35,732 bases of DNA from Hymenobacter coccineus. GTDB taxonomy: Bacteria > Bacteroidota > Bacteroidia > Cytophagales > Hymenobacteraceae. Made by a program: the position numbers and the translations under genes. How positions within the stretch are numbered: position 1 is the first letter of the stretch; every line of letters begins with the position of its first letter. The stretch covers positions 1 through 35,732 of the forward strand of contig NZ_MDZA01000315.1 in NCBI RefSeq assembly GCF_001816125.1, read 5' to 3'. This document shows positions 1-7,122 of this stretch, in pieces. Below the pieces are notes generated by a model. It ran no database searches. It saw only the letters and a program-made list of their open reading frames with translations, and was not told the origin of the DNA.

Positions 1-34
1 GGAGGCAGCAGCACGGCCGCCCGGCCCGGCCATT

Positions 35-42
35 TACCTTTG
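35..42 (+). promoter_or_regulatory. Putative -7 promoter element of the methyltransferase gene
   Basis: TACCTTTG fits the Bacteroidota housekeeping -7 consensus TAnnTTTG exactly. It lies about 85 bases before the preferred GTG start at 128. No convincing TTG -33 element can be judged because the window begins nearby. Confidence 0.45.
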
Positions 43-127
43 CCGCGTTAGGCACCGCGCTGCGGCGGCACCGGCCTGGAAGAATCCGACCGGTGCCGTG
101 CGGCCGGGGCCCCAATCCGCACAGCCT

Positions 128-1033
128 GTGAATTACGAGAAAATAGCCAAGTGCCCCGTTTGCGGCAAAACCGAGTTTCGCAACAAGTTGGTGGTGGAAG
201 ACCGCACCGTGAGCCACGAAAGCTTCGCCGTGGTGGAGTGCGCGGCCTGCGGGTTTCAGTTCACCAACCCCCGCCCGGGGCCCGACGACATCGGGCGCTA
301 CTACGAATCGGACGCCTACGTGTCGCACAACAGCGGCGCCGCCGGCCTCATAAACCAGGTGTACCGCCTGGCGCGGGTGTTCACCATGCGCAGCAAAGTG
401 CGCCTGCTGAACCGGTACGCCCCCCAGCGCGGCCGCGTGCTGGACTACGGCTGCGGCACGGGCCATTTCCTGGCCGCGGCCCGGGGCGCCGGCTGGCAAG
501 TGGCCGGCCTCGAGCCCAACGCCACCGCCCGCGCCGAGGCTACCCAGCGCGTGGGCCAGCCCATTGGGGCCCCCGAAGATTTGGCCACACTGGAAACTGG
601 CTCGTTCGACGCCATCACCCTCTGGCACGTGCTCGAGCACGTGCACGCCCTCAACGAAACCCTGGCCCAGCTCGTGCGGCTGCTGCGGCCGGGCGGCGTG
701 CTGCTCATCGCCGTGCCCAACGCGGCCAGCTTTGATGCGCAGCACTACGGGGCCCGGTGGGCGGCTTACGACGTGCCCCGCCACCTCTACCACTTCGTGC
801 CCGCCACCATGGCCCGGCTGCTCAAAAAGCACCGGCTGGCCCTGCGCGCCACCCTGCCCATGCCCCTCGATGCCTACTACGTGAGCCTGCTGAGCGAGCC
901 CGCCGGGGGCGGGGCCGCCCGCCTGCTGCGCGCCCTGCGCCTGGGCTTCGCTTCCAACCGCGCCGCTGCCCGGCACGAAGGACAATATTCCAGCCTGCTC
1001 TACGTAGCGGGAAGGGCGGCGGCGGGGAGTTAA
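128..1033 (+). CDS. Class I SAM-dependent methyltransferase with N-terminal zinc ribbon
   Basis: A 301-residue protein. Residues 9-41 form a probable zinc ribbon: CPVC at 9-12 and CAAC at 38-41. A Rossmann methyltransferase domain follows; VLDYGCGTG at 104-112 is the SAM-binding motif I and an acidic residue ends the next strand (GLEPN). The later LWHVLEHV and RLLRPGGVLLIAVPN segments match Methyltransf_11/23-type enzymes. In this family the substrate is often a sugar, lipid or small metabolite, and nothing here identifies it. I prefer the GTG at 128 (VNYEKIAKCPVC) because relatives usually start just before the zinc ribbon; an in-frame GTG at 98 would add ten residues. The gene is followed directly by a long palindrome and then a lipoprotein gene on the same strand. 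Confidence 0.85.
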   Translation: MNYEKIAKCPVCGKTEFRNKLVVEDRTVSHESFAVVECAACGFQFTNPRPGPDDIGRYYESDAYVSHNSGAAGLINQVYRLARVFTMRSKVRLLNRYAPQRGRVLDYGCGTGHFLAAARGAGWQVAGLEPNATARAEATQRVGQPIGAPEDLATLETGSFDAITLWHVLEHVHALNETLAQLVRLLRPGGVLLIAVPNAASFDAQHYGARWAAYDVPRHLYHFVPATMARLLKKHRLALRATLPMPLDAYYVSLLSEPAGGGAARLLRALRLGFASNRAAARHEGQYSSLLYVAGRAAAGS

Positions 1034-1125
1034 AAGTGAAAAGTGAAGAATTAAAAAGGACCAGGGCGGGCGCCAAACGCGCTTGGTCATGGTCCTTTTT
1101 TAATTCTTCACTTTTCACTTTTAAC
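1029..1125. repeat. Long AT-rich intergenic palindrome
   Basis: The left arm (1029-1063) and right arm (1090-1125) are reverse complements over about 35 bp with one bulged base. A loop of about 26 bases separates them, and a T-rich stretch follows at 1126-1137. The arm begins inside the stop codon of the methyltransferase gene and reads GTTAAAAGTGAAAAGTGAAG, a low-complexity style seen in dispersed Bacteroidota intergenic palindromes. It could act as a terminator for the upstream gene. Its length, more than a typical terminator needs, suggests a dispersed repeat. Confidence 0.75.
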
Positions 1126-1158
1126 TATTTTTTTAATTCTGATTATCAACAAGGTAAT

Positions 1159-2796
1159 ATGCTTTTTTGCGTAAAACGATGGCTGGCCGTGGCGGCCCTG
1201 GGGGCCCTGGCGAGCTGCGCGGCCGTGGCCCGCCCCAGGGGCCCCCGCGACGTGACGCCGCCGCGCCTCGTCAGCAGCGTGCCCGACAGCGCGGCCCGCA
1301 ACGTGAAATTACAGTCGGTGCGGCTCGTATTTTCGGAGTACGTGCAGGTGAAAGACCTGAGCAAGAACCTGCTCATCACGCCCCAGCTGGCGCCCGACAA
1401 CAACTACAAGCTCCGCGAGGACCGCAACACGGTGACGCTGCTTTTCGACAAGCCACTGGCCGACAGCACCACCTACAGCTTCAACTTCCGCAGTGCGGTG
1501 GTAGACATTACGGAGAGCCTGCCGGCCAAAAACGCCCAGCTCAGCTTCAGCACCGGCGCCGTGCTCGACTCTGGGGCCGTGCGCGGCACCGTCACGGAGT
1601 TGCTCACGGCCCTGCCCGCCAACGACGTGAGCGTGGCCCTGTTCCGCGTGGCCGACACGGCCGGCGTGCGCCGCGGCCGGCCCTACTACCTCACCCGCAC
1701 CGATAAAAAAGGCCTCTACCTGCTGGGGTTTCTGCGGGCGGGGCCGTACCGGCTCTACGCTTTCGTGGATAAAAATACCAACAACCGCTTCGACGAGGGC
1801 GAGCAGATTGGCTACCTGGCGGCGCCCGTGGTGGTGGGCCCCACGCCCCTCGTGGTGGACTTGCAGCTGACCCGGCCCGACCGCCGGCCGCCGCTGCTCA
1901 CCACCCAAACCCCGGGGCCCAACGTGCTGCGCATCGTCTTCAACGAAGGGCTGGCCGCCGCCGCCCTGGCCCCGCTGCCCGCCGCCGACCCTGCCCGCAA
2001 CCCGGCCCCCGAGGCCGTGCAGCTCGCCGACGCGGGCCGCAACGTGCTGCTCTTCAAATCGCCGGGCCTGGCCGACGGCCGCTACCTGCTCACGGCCACC
2101 GACAGCAGCGGCAACGTGGCCCGCGATACGCTGGCCGTGCGCTTCCCGGTGCCCGGTGCCAACGCCCGCAAGGCCCCCGAGCTACCGGCCTTCGCCGTGG
2201 AGGGCAACCCGCGCAGCGTGTACCGCCAGGGCCGCCTGCGCCTGCAATTCCCGGTGCCGATGCTGGCCGTGGCCGGCCGCCCGGTGGGCACCCTGGTGGA
2301 GGACTCGGTGCGCCGCCGCCCCCTACGCCTGCCCGCCGACGGCACCTTCAACGCCGCCCGCACCGAGCTGACGGTGGTGCTGAACACCCAGGCCAAGGAC
2401 CGCGTCGAGCTCCTCATCGACAGCACCGCGCTGCTGCCCGTCACGGGGCAGGCCCTGCGCTGGCCCCGCCGCCCGCTGCGCTTCGAGCTGGCCGAGGTAG
2501 ACCCCGACGGCACGCTGTTCGGCACCGTCAAAACTGAGCGCAAGAGCTTCGTTTTGCAGCTGCTGAACGACAAGTACGAGGTGATGCAGTCGCTGGCCTC
2601 GCCCGTGGGCAAGTACCGCTTCGAGCACGTGCCCCCTGGCAAGTACCGCCTGCGCGTGCTCGTGGATGCCAACGGCGATGGCCGCTGGCAGGGCGGCAAC
2701 CCCGACCTGCTCACCCCGCCCGAGCCGGTGGTGCTGCTCCCCAAGGTGCACCAGATGCGCTCGAACTTCGAGCTGGAGGAACCCGTGGCGTTTTAG
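1159..2796 (+). CDS. Ig-like (Big_5) domain lipoprotein
   Basis: A 545-residue predicted lipoprotein. The N-terminus has KR, a hydrophobic stretch and a lipobox LASC with the acylated cysteine at residue 20. DVTPPRLVSSVPDSAARN and the following segment (about residues 30-120) match the Big_5 Ig-like domain common in Bacteroidota surface proteins. Two later segments, VDKNTNNRFDEGEQIGYL and VDANGDGRWQGGNPDLL, resemble calcium-binding DxNxDG loops in SdrD-B/carboxypeptidase-regulatory-like folds; each follows a YRLYAF or YRLRVL strand. The ATG at 1159 is chosen because the signal peptide begins there; the frame is open further upstream only through the palindrome and the neighbouring gene. Function is unknown, most likely an anchored envelope protein. 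A terminator-like hairpin follows. Confidence 0.85.
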   Translation: MLFCVKRWLAVAALGALASCAAVARPRGPRDVTPPRLVSSVPDSAARNVKLQSVRLVFSEYVQVKDLSKNLLITPQLAPDNNYKLREDRNTVTLLFDKPLADSTTYSFNFRSAVVDITESLPAKNAQLSFSTGAVLDSGAVRGTVTELLTALPANDVSVALFRVADTAGVRRGRPYYLTRTDKKGLYLLGFLRAGPYRLYAFVDKNTNNRFDEGEQIGYLAAPVVVGPTPLVVDLQLTRPDRRPPLLTTQTPGPNVLRIVFNEGLAAAALAPLPAADPARNPAPEAVQLADAGRNVLLFKSPGLADGRYLLTATDSSGNVARDTLAVRFPVPGANARKAPELPAFAVEGNPRSVYRQGRLRLQFPVPMLAVAGRPVGTLVEDSVRRRPLRLPADGTFNAARTELTVVLNTQAKDRVELLIDSTALLPVTGQALRWPRRPLRFELAEVDPDGTLFGTVKTERKSFVLQLLNDKYEVMQSLASPVGKYRFEHVPPGKYRLRVLVDANGDGRWQGGNPDLLTPPEPVVLLPKVHQMRSNFELEEPVAF

Positions 2797-2836
2797 TCAG
2801 GCACCAGCCTGGGGCCTACTGGGCGGCCTCGCCCCG

Positions 2837-2886
2837 AAAGGAAGGGGTGCGTTCACTTAGAAACAGGTACTGGCACCCCTTCCTTT
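2837..2886 (+). terminator. Putative terminator of the Ig-like lipoprotein gene
   Basis: A perfect 14-bp stem: AAAGGAAGGGGTGC at 2837-2850 pairs with 2873-2886. The right arm ends in CCTTCCTTTT. It lies 41 bases after the stop codon. Confidence 0.65.
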
Positions 2887-2949
2887 TGGATTTCGCACAT
2901 CAAGCGGCGTGAGCCGGGGGAAAAGTCATCCTTGCACATTGATTGGGAA

Positions 2950-3660
2950 ACTGCCCGCGTAATCCACATTGGGGGATAACTTTAGGCTGTTTCCAGTTAC
3001 TGAGGGCTTTTTTGGGCGGTAATCCACCCGTTTTCCACCGGCTTATCCACATCCTTTTCACTGGGGCCCCATTTTGGTGGATAACCTGGGGGAAACCCAC
3101 CGGGCACGGGTGGATAACATGCGCACAACTTTATTTGGTGGGAAAGGGGCCCCGCACAGGGCGCGCGGCCTGGGGACAACCGGGGATAACTCCCCCACCA
3201 GATATGCCCAATCCCCACCGGCCCCGCTCGGTGGATTGTGCGTATGTGGAGAACGTGGGGATAGGTGGAAAATCCAATCAACATGCTGACAGACAGCATA
3301 ATGATATCCACATTGCCGGTGGATATCTGGTGGACAACCCCCGCATTACCCACAAGTTATCCGCACGGTGGATAACCCCGCTGGGTTGTCCACTTGTTAA
3401 CGTCCCTAATAACTGGAAATAGAAAGGGTTTTTTTAGAAAAAAATTTAATCAAAGTTTATCCAGGTGGAAAACTCCCGGCCCGGGCCCCAGCACGCTTCC
3501 GCCGGCCGGGCTCGGGCGCTGGCCAGCCGGGGCCCCGCGCATTCCCGTTGGGGCCACCAGCCGGCCGGTTATCCACGGAGTTGTTCACCTTGTCCCCACT
3601 GGGGCCCCCAGCCGGCCGGTTATCCACGTACTTATCCACTTTATCCCCACTGGGGCCCCC
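2950..3660. other. Candidate replication origin (oriC): DnaA-box field with AT-rich stretch
   Basis: A gene-free block of about 700 bases. Sites matching TTATCCACA at 8 or 9 of 9 positions, plus strand: 2960, 3043 (perfect), 3304, 3357, 3569, 3620, 3632 and 3641. Minus strand: 3076, 3109, 3245 and 3367. Several 7/9 sites lie between them. An AT-rich stretch at about 3395-3460, unusual in this GC-rich window, sits inside the field and ends in another TTATCC; it would suit a DNA-unwinding element. Short open frames across the block are low-complexity translations of the repeats and look non-coding. Clusters of this density are typical of bacterial oriC. In Bacteroidota the origin is often not beside dnaA, which is absent here. 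A DnaA-titrating locus is the main alternative. Confidence 0.7.
3549..3659. repeat. 51-bp tandem repeat carrying DnaA boxes
   Basis: Two adjacent 51-base units (3549-3599 and 3600-3650) and the start of a third (3651-3659). Each begins TGGGGCC(A/C)CCAGCCGG, continues into GGTTATCCACG and ends in TCCCCAC. The second unit has two extra boxes (3632 and 3641) where the first has degenerate versions. The array ends a few bases before the start codon of the next gene. Confidence 0.85.
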
Positions 3661-3662
3661 AA

Positions 3663-4157
3663 ATGCCGTTCGACTACACCCTCGATTTCCACACCGTTGA
3701 TTTCCGCCAGCACCCCGAGCTGTACCGCGTGGGGCGCGGCGAGCAGGGCGTGCTGCTGGTGCAGCCCTACAAGGGCGAGATTCTGCCCCACTGGCGTTTC
3801 AAAGATGCGGCGGCGGCCACGGCTTCCTCGGAAGCTATTTGGGGCCTGTTCGAGGCGTATTTGAAGGCCGACGACTTTGTGGGGGCCGATATGGCGCGCA
3901 AGTTTTTGCAGATGGGCTTCACCCGGGCCCGGCGCTACGCCAACCACCGCGGCGGCAAGAAGTACGACGGCCCCGTGCCGGCCGACAAAAAAGGCCAGAG
4001 CGGGGCCCACGGCCGCGCCGAGCTACCCCGCACCGCCGCGCCCGACCCCGACAAGGTAGCGGCTGCCGAAATCTTCGGCCGGCAGTGGGACGCGGCCAAG
4101 GCCCACCCCGAGTACGTGCGCCAGAAAGACGCTTTTATTGCCCGCTACGGCAAGTAG
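3663..4157 (+). CDS. DUF4385 family protein
   Basis: A 164-residue soluble protein. The start FDYTLDFHTVDFRQHPELYR, then GRGEQGVLLVQPYKGEILPHW and FVGADMARKFLQMGFTRARR, are recognisable DUF4385 hallmarks. The family is small and conserved, found in bacteria and some phages, with no established biochemical role. The C-terminal 60 residues are charged and Lys/Arg-rich (RYANHRGGKKYDG). The ATG at 3663 fits the family's usual N-terminus; the frame upstream runs through the repeat array and is not credible as protein. The gene lies between the large DnaA-box field and the next gene, so its promoter must be in or near the repeat array. Confidence 0.85.
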   Translation: MPFDYTLDFHTVDFRQHPELYRVGRGEQGVLLVQPYKGEILPHWRFKDAAAATASSEAIWGLFEAYLKADDFVGADMARKFLQMGFTRARRYANHRGGKKYDGPVPADKKGQSGAHGRAELPRTAAPDPDKVAAAEIFGRQWDAAKAHPEYVRQKDAFIARYGK

Positions 4158-4197
4158 CCGGGGCCCCCGGCCAACGCCGGGCCCCGCGCCCCGTTCT

Positions 4198-4205
4198 TAC
4201 CTTTG
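4198..4205 (+). promoter_or_regulatory. Putative -7 promoter element of the acidic hypothetical gene
   Basis: TACCTTTG matches TAnnTTTG, 25 bases before the ATG at 4231. It follows a short GC palindrome just after the DUF4385 stop, suggesting the downstream gene has its own promoter. Confidence 0.5.
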
Positions 4206-4230
4206 TCTATCACCTTTACTGACTAGCCCA

Positions 4231-4716
4231 ATGGCAACCATTCAGCCCTCCAGCATCGAGGAAAACGAAATTACCCTGGGCACCGGCATGGGCCTGCTGC
4301 GCTTCGGCGCCACCATGGACGAGGTGCGGACCCTGGTGGGCGAGCCCGAGGAAATTGAGGAGTCGGAAGACGAAGACGAGTTTGAGCACCAGGAGTGGGT
4401 GTACCACGAGGAGGAATACCTCGTGTCGCTGTACTTCGACCGCGAGGACGATTTCCGCCTGAGCTGCATCGAAACCGACAACCCCAACATGCGCCTTTTC
4501 GGCGAAATCATCCAGGGCCAGCCGCTCGAAAAGATCCAGGCTCTGATGCAGCGCAACGGCGTCGCCGATGCCGAAGTGGAAAACATGGACGGCGGCGAGA
4601 CGCGCCTGAGCTATGAGCAATCGATGATTGATTTGTACTTCGACGAGGGCCTGCTGCAATTCGTCAACTTCGGCGTTTTCATCAACGACGAGCTGGAAGT
4701 GCAGTGGCCCAAATAG
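4231..4716 (+). CDS. Acidic conserved hypothetical protein
   Basis: A 161-residue protein I do not recognise. It is strongly acidic, with an Asp/Glu cluster (EEIEESEDEDEFEHQE) around residues 47-62. The start has the form LGTGMGLLRFGATMDEVRTLVGEPEE, and a related pattern recurs later (PLEKIQALMQRNGVADAEVE). This suggests an alpha/beta fold of the SmpA/BamE-like kind, where a 'G-x-s-xxeVxxllGxP' phrase is common, but there is no signal peptide, so it is probably cytoplasmic. The ATG at 4231 fits the promoter at 4198. The gene is flanked by DnaA-box groups at 2950-3660 and 4727-4769. Confidence 0.75.
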   Translation: MATIQPSSIEENEITLGTGMGLLRFGATMDEVRTLVGEPEEIEESEDEDEFEHQEWVYHEEEYLVSLYFDREDDFRLSCIETDNPNMRLFGEIIQGQPLEKIQALMQRNGVADAEVENMDGGETRLSYEQSMIDLYFDEGLLQFVNFGVFINDELEVQWPK

Positions 4717-4726
4717 GTTCCGGCAG

Positions 4727-4769
4727 TTATCCACAAAACAGCCCTTTTTCGCTGTGGATAAGTGGATAA
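4727..4769. other. Second DnaA-box group
   Basis: A perfect TTATCCACA at 4727-4735, a perfect inverted copy TGTGGATAA at 4753-4761, and AGTGGATAA overlapping it by one base at 4761-4769. The group starts 11 bases after the stop codon of the acidic gene. With the field at 2950-3660 it frames two small genes, resembling a bipartite origin layout. Confidence 0.65.
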
Positions 4770-4835
4770 CTCGGTGATAAAGGCCTATTTATCGTTAGAA
4801 CTGAATATTGTTGGCCTGCGCATCCCGGCGCTTGC

Positions 4836-4897
4836 CGGCCCGAAAGCAAAAAGCGGCTACCCAGTTCGGCGGGTAGCCGCTTTTTGCTTTCGGGCCG
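4836..4897. terminator. Perfect 27-bp inverted repeat, likely bidirectional terminator
   Basis: The arms at 4836-4862 and 4871-4897 are perfect reverse complements with an 8-base loop. The stem contains AAAAAGCGG/CCGCTTTTT, so transcripts from either side meet a GC stem followed by a T run. It separates the DnaA-box group from the secreted-protein gene. Confidence 0.75.
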
Positions 4898-4965
4898 CTG
4901 CGGCCTTGTGTGTGGAGAGGGGAGAAGGCCGCAGTGGTTTAGTAATTATTTAATATATTTAATTT

Positions 4966-4973
4966 TATATTTG
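4966..4973 (+). promoter_or_regulatory. Putative -7 promoter element of the small secreted protein gene
   Basis: TATATTTG matches TAnnTTTG within a very AT-rich stretch (about 4936-4990), 30 bases before the ATG at 5004. Confidence 0.5.
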
Positions 4974-5003
4974 ATAATTGTCAAACCATTCCCTGCTTTT
5001 GCC

Positions 5004-5405
5004 ATGAGAAAAGTCCTTTGCTGCTTGCCCGTCTTGTTTGCCTGCGCCGGGGCCCTGCCCGCCCAGGCGCAAAAGTCTTTGGCCGGTACCGCTTGGGTGG
5101 GTACGGCCAGCGTGCCCGAGCCCACCGAGGTCGTGTTGCAATTCAAGCAAGACACGGTGTTCATGTTCGTGAAGGACAGCAAGCAGCTGGCCGAAACCAT
5201 GCACTACACGCAGAAGGGCAACCACCAATTCGTGTGGCAAAAAATAAGCGGCGGCAGCCCCTGCGACACCCAAACCCCCGGTACTTGGGCCTACAAAATC
5301 AAGAAGGACGAGATTATGTTTACGCCAGTGAACGACCCCTGCCCCGGGCGGACGGAGGCCTCGCTGGGCAAGCCTTTCAAAAAAACCACCTGGCCCCAGC
5401 CGTAG
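5004..5405 (+). CDS. Small secreted hypothetical protein
   Basis: A 133-residue protein with a clear signal peptide at residues 1-23, ending in PAQAQ. The mature part is about 110 residues and rich in beta-type segments: LAGTAWVGTASVP, TEVVLQFKQDTVFMFV, HQFVWQKISGG and GTWAYKIKKDEIMFTPV. The 'G-T-W-x-G ... F ... W' pattern resembles small lipocalin/META-like barrels, but no named family is certain. Two cysteines (in SPCDT and DPCPG) could form a disulfide in the periplasm. It has its own promoter-like element and ends convergent to the phosphate transporter gene, with a shared hairpin between them. Confidence 0.7.
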   Translation: MRKVLCCLPVLFACAGALPAQAQKSLAGTAWVGTASVPEPTEVVLQFKQDTVFMFVKDSKQLAETMHYTQKGNHQFVWQKISGGSPCDTQTPGTWAYKIKKDEIMFTPVNDPCPGRTEASLGKPFKKTTWPQP

Positions 5406-5438
5406 CCGCGGGGCCCCCGCGCTACGCCCCAAACGCAG

Positions 5439-5473
5439 CAACGCCCGGCGCACTTCGCAGTGGCCGGGCGTTG
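5439..5473. terminator. Convergent-gene terminator hairpin
   Basis: CAACGCCCGGC at 5439-5449 pairs with 5463-5473. The stem continues through CACT/AGTG to a TCGC loop with one bulged G. It sits between the convergent secreted-protein gene and phosphate transporter gene and can serve both. Confidence 0.6.
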
Positions 5474-5510
5474 TAGTAGGGCCCCCAGAGGCCCTGAGCA
5501 GGAAGAGGAT

Positions 5511-6914
5511 TTACCCCAGCACGGCGCGGAAGAGCAGGAACAGGGCCCCGGAGAGCACCATCGTGACGGGCACGGTGAGCACCCAGGCCAGGGCGATGTT
5601 GCGCACCATCTGGGGGTTGAGGTTTTTGATGCCGCGGTTGGCCACCATGCTGCCGGCAATGGCCGACGAGAGCACGTGCGTGGTGGAGGAAGCCAGGCCA
5701 AAGGCCGTGCTGGCCCCGATCATGGCGGCGGCCACCAGCTCGGAGCTGGCGCCCTGGGCGTAGTTGAGGTGCTCCTTGCCGATGCGCTCGCCAATGGTGG
5801 TCACAATGCGCTGCCAGCCGATCATGGTGCCGCAGGCCAGCGAAAAGGACACCACCAGCAGCACCCACCAGGGCGCGTAGTCGGTGAAGGTTTTCATCTC
5901 CTTGATGGCCCCGTCGTAGGTGGCGCGGTCCTGGGTGCTGAGGCTCACCTTATCGGAGCCGAGCAGCGATTTGGCGCGGTTGGCGGCCAGCAGGATGGCG
6001 CGCCGAATTTCGAAGCGGGCGTTCTGAGGCAGTTGGGCCACGTCGGTTTTGCCGGCGAATACGCGGTCGAGGTTCGCGGTCTGGGCGTTTACCTCGGCCA
6101 GCAGCTTTTGGTCGGCGGGGCTCAGCTCGGCCTGGTTCACGCGGCTCATCACGAACTCCACCTGGGTCAGCGACTGGCGCAAATCGAGCGGGTTCTTGCT
6201 CTGGTCGAGGGCGTAGAAGGTAGGCACGATGCCGATGAGGATGAGCATAATGAGGCCCACGCCCTTCTGGCCATCGTTCGAGCCGTGGAAGAAGCTCACC
6301 AGCGTGCACGTGATGACGAGCAGCAGCCGGATCCAGAGGGGCGGGGGCTTGCGCTTGTGCGGCTCCTTGAAAATGGCCTTGCTCTTCACGAAGCGCTTGA
6401 GCAGGAACATCATGCCGATGGTGAACGTGAAGCCCAGCACCGGGCTGGTGATGAGCGCCAGGCCCGTTTCGCCGGCCTTGGTCCAGTTCACGGCCGCGCC
6501 CTTGGAGCCCGGTAGCAGCGAGAAGGCGATGCCCACGCCCAGGATGGAGCCGATGAGCGCGTGCGACGACGACGAGGGCAGGCCGTAGTACCAGGTGCCC
6601 ACGTTCCAGATGATGGCGGCCACAATCAGGGCCCCCACCATGGCAATGCCGTGGTACACGTTCTGGTCCACGAGGCTCTCAACGGGCAGCAGGTACACGA
6701 TGCCCATGGCCACGCCAATGCCGCCGGCAAACACGCCGATGAAGTTCCAAAACGCCGACCAGACCACGGCCACCCAGGGCCGCAGCGTGTTGGTATAAAT
6801 GACCGTGGCCACGGCGTTGGCCGTGTCGTGGAAGCCGTTGACGAACTCGAATGCGCAGGCGGCCAGCAGGCACACGCCCAGCAGCAGCAACACATGTGGT
6901 TCTAATCCAAACAT
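5511..6914 (-). CDS. pit: Inorganic phosphate transporter, PiT family
   Basis: A 467-residue polytopic membrane protein with the duplicated PiT architecture. The N-terminal repeat has FVNGFHDTANAVAT near residue 25, followed by YYGLPSSSSHALIG. The C-terminal half has FFHGSNDGQKGVG and then GLASSTTHVLSSAIAGSM. About ten hydrophobic segments are visible, with a long soluble insert of about 110 residues (ALDQSKNPLDLRQ to YDGAIKEMKTFTDY) between the halves. PiT proteins carry metal-phosphate or phosphate with H+ or Na+ across the inner membrane. No phoU-like (DUF47) gene, a frequent partner, is adjacent. The insert is longer than in enterobacterial PitA but is seen in many Bacteroidota members. 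Confidence 0.93.
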   Translation of the reverse strand: MFGLEPHVLLLLGVCLLAACAFEFVNGFHDTANAVATVIYTNTLRPWVAVVWSAFWNFIGVFAGGIGVAMGIVYLLPVESLVDQNVYHGIAMVGALIVAAIIWNVGTWYYGLPSSSSHALIGSILGVGIAFSLLPGSKGAAVNWTKAGETGLALITSPVLGFTFTIGMMFLLKRFVKSKAIFKEPHKRKPPPLWIRLLLVITCTLVSFFHGSNDGQKGVGLIMLILIGIVPTFYALDQSKNPLDLRQSLTQVEFVMSRVNQAELSPADQKLLAEVNAQTANLDRVFAGKTDVAQLPQNARFEIRRAILLAANRAKSLLGSDKVSLSTQDRATYDGAIKEMKTFTDYAPWWVLLVVSFSLACGTMIGWQRIVTTIGERIGKEHLNYAQGASSELVAAAMIGASTAFGLASSTTHVLSSAIAGSMVANRGIKNLNPQMVRNIALAWVLTVPVTMVLSGALFLLFRAVLG

Positions 6915-6954
6915 ATAAGGGGAGTTGATAGTTGAGCGGGGTGCAGTTCGGGGG

Positions 6955-6962
6955 CAAAGGTA
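6955..6962 (-). promoter_or_regulatory. Putative -7 promoter element of the phosphate transporter gene
   Basis: The minus strand reads TACCTTTG, an exact TAnnTTTG match, 40 bases before the start codon at 6914. Confidence 0.5.
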
Positions 6963-7069
6963 GCGGGGTATTCGGCAGCGGCTATGTTACCGAATTGTGA
7001 CCACAAATAGCCGATTGCCTAATAAACGGGGCAATGCGTGCCCGCAGGGGCCCCGCCGCCCAACGCAAA

Positions 7070-7090
7070 AAGCCCGGCCAGGCCGGGCTT
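7070..7090 (-). terminator. Terminator of the TonB receptor/DUF4249 operon
   Basis: AAGCCCGGCC pairs with GGCCGGGCTT. On the minus strand the stem runs into CTTTTTGCG. It lies 33 bases beyond the stop codon of the DUF4249 gene. Confidence 0.75.
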
Positions 7091-7122
7091 ACAGGGCCCC
7101 AGGGCCCCGGCACCAATGGTAC

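Noticed and set aside
2943..3422. Open frames across the DnaA-box block
   Set aside because: Their products are translations of the repeated GTGGATAAC/TTATCCAC sequences, overlap on both strands and resemble no protein.
2950..3660. CRISPR array
   Set aside because: Repeats are short 9-mers at irregular spacing and on both strands, and the 51-bp array has no spacers; no cas genes are present.
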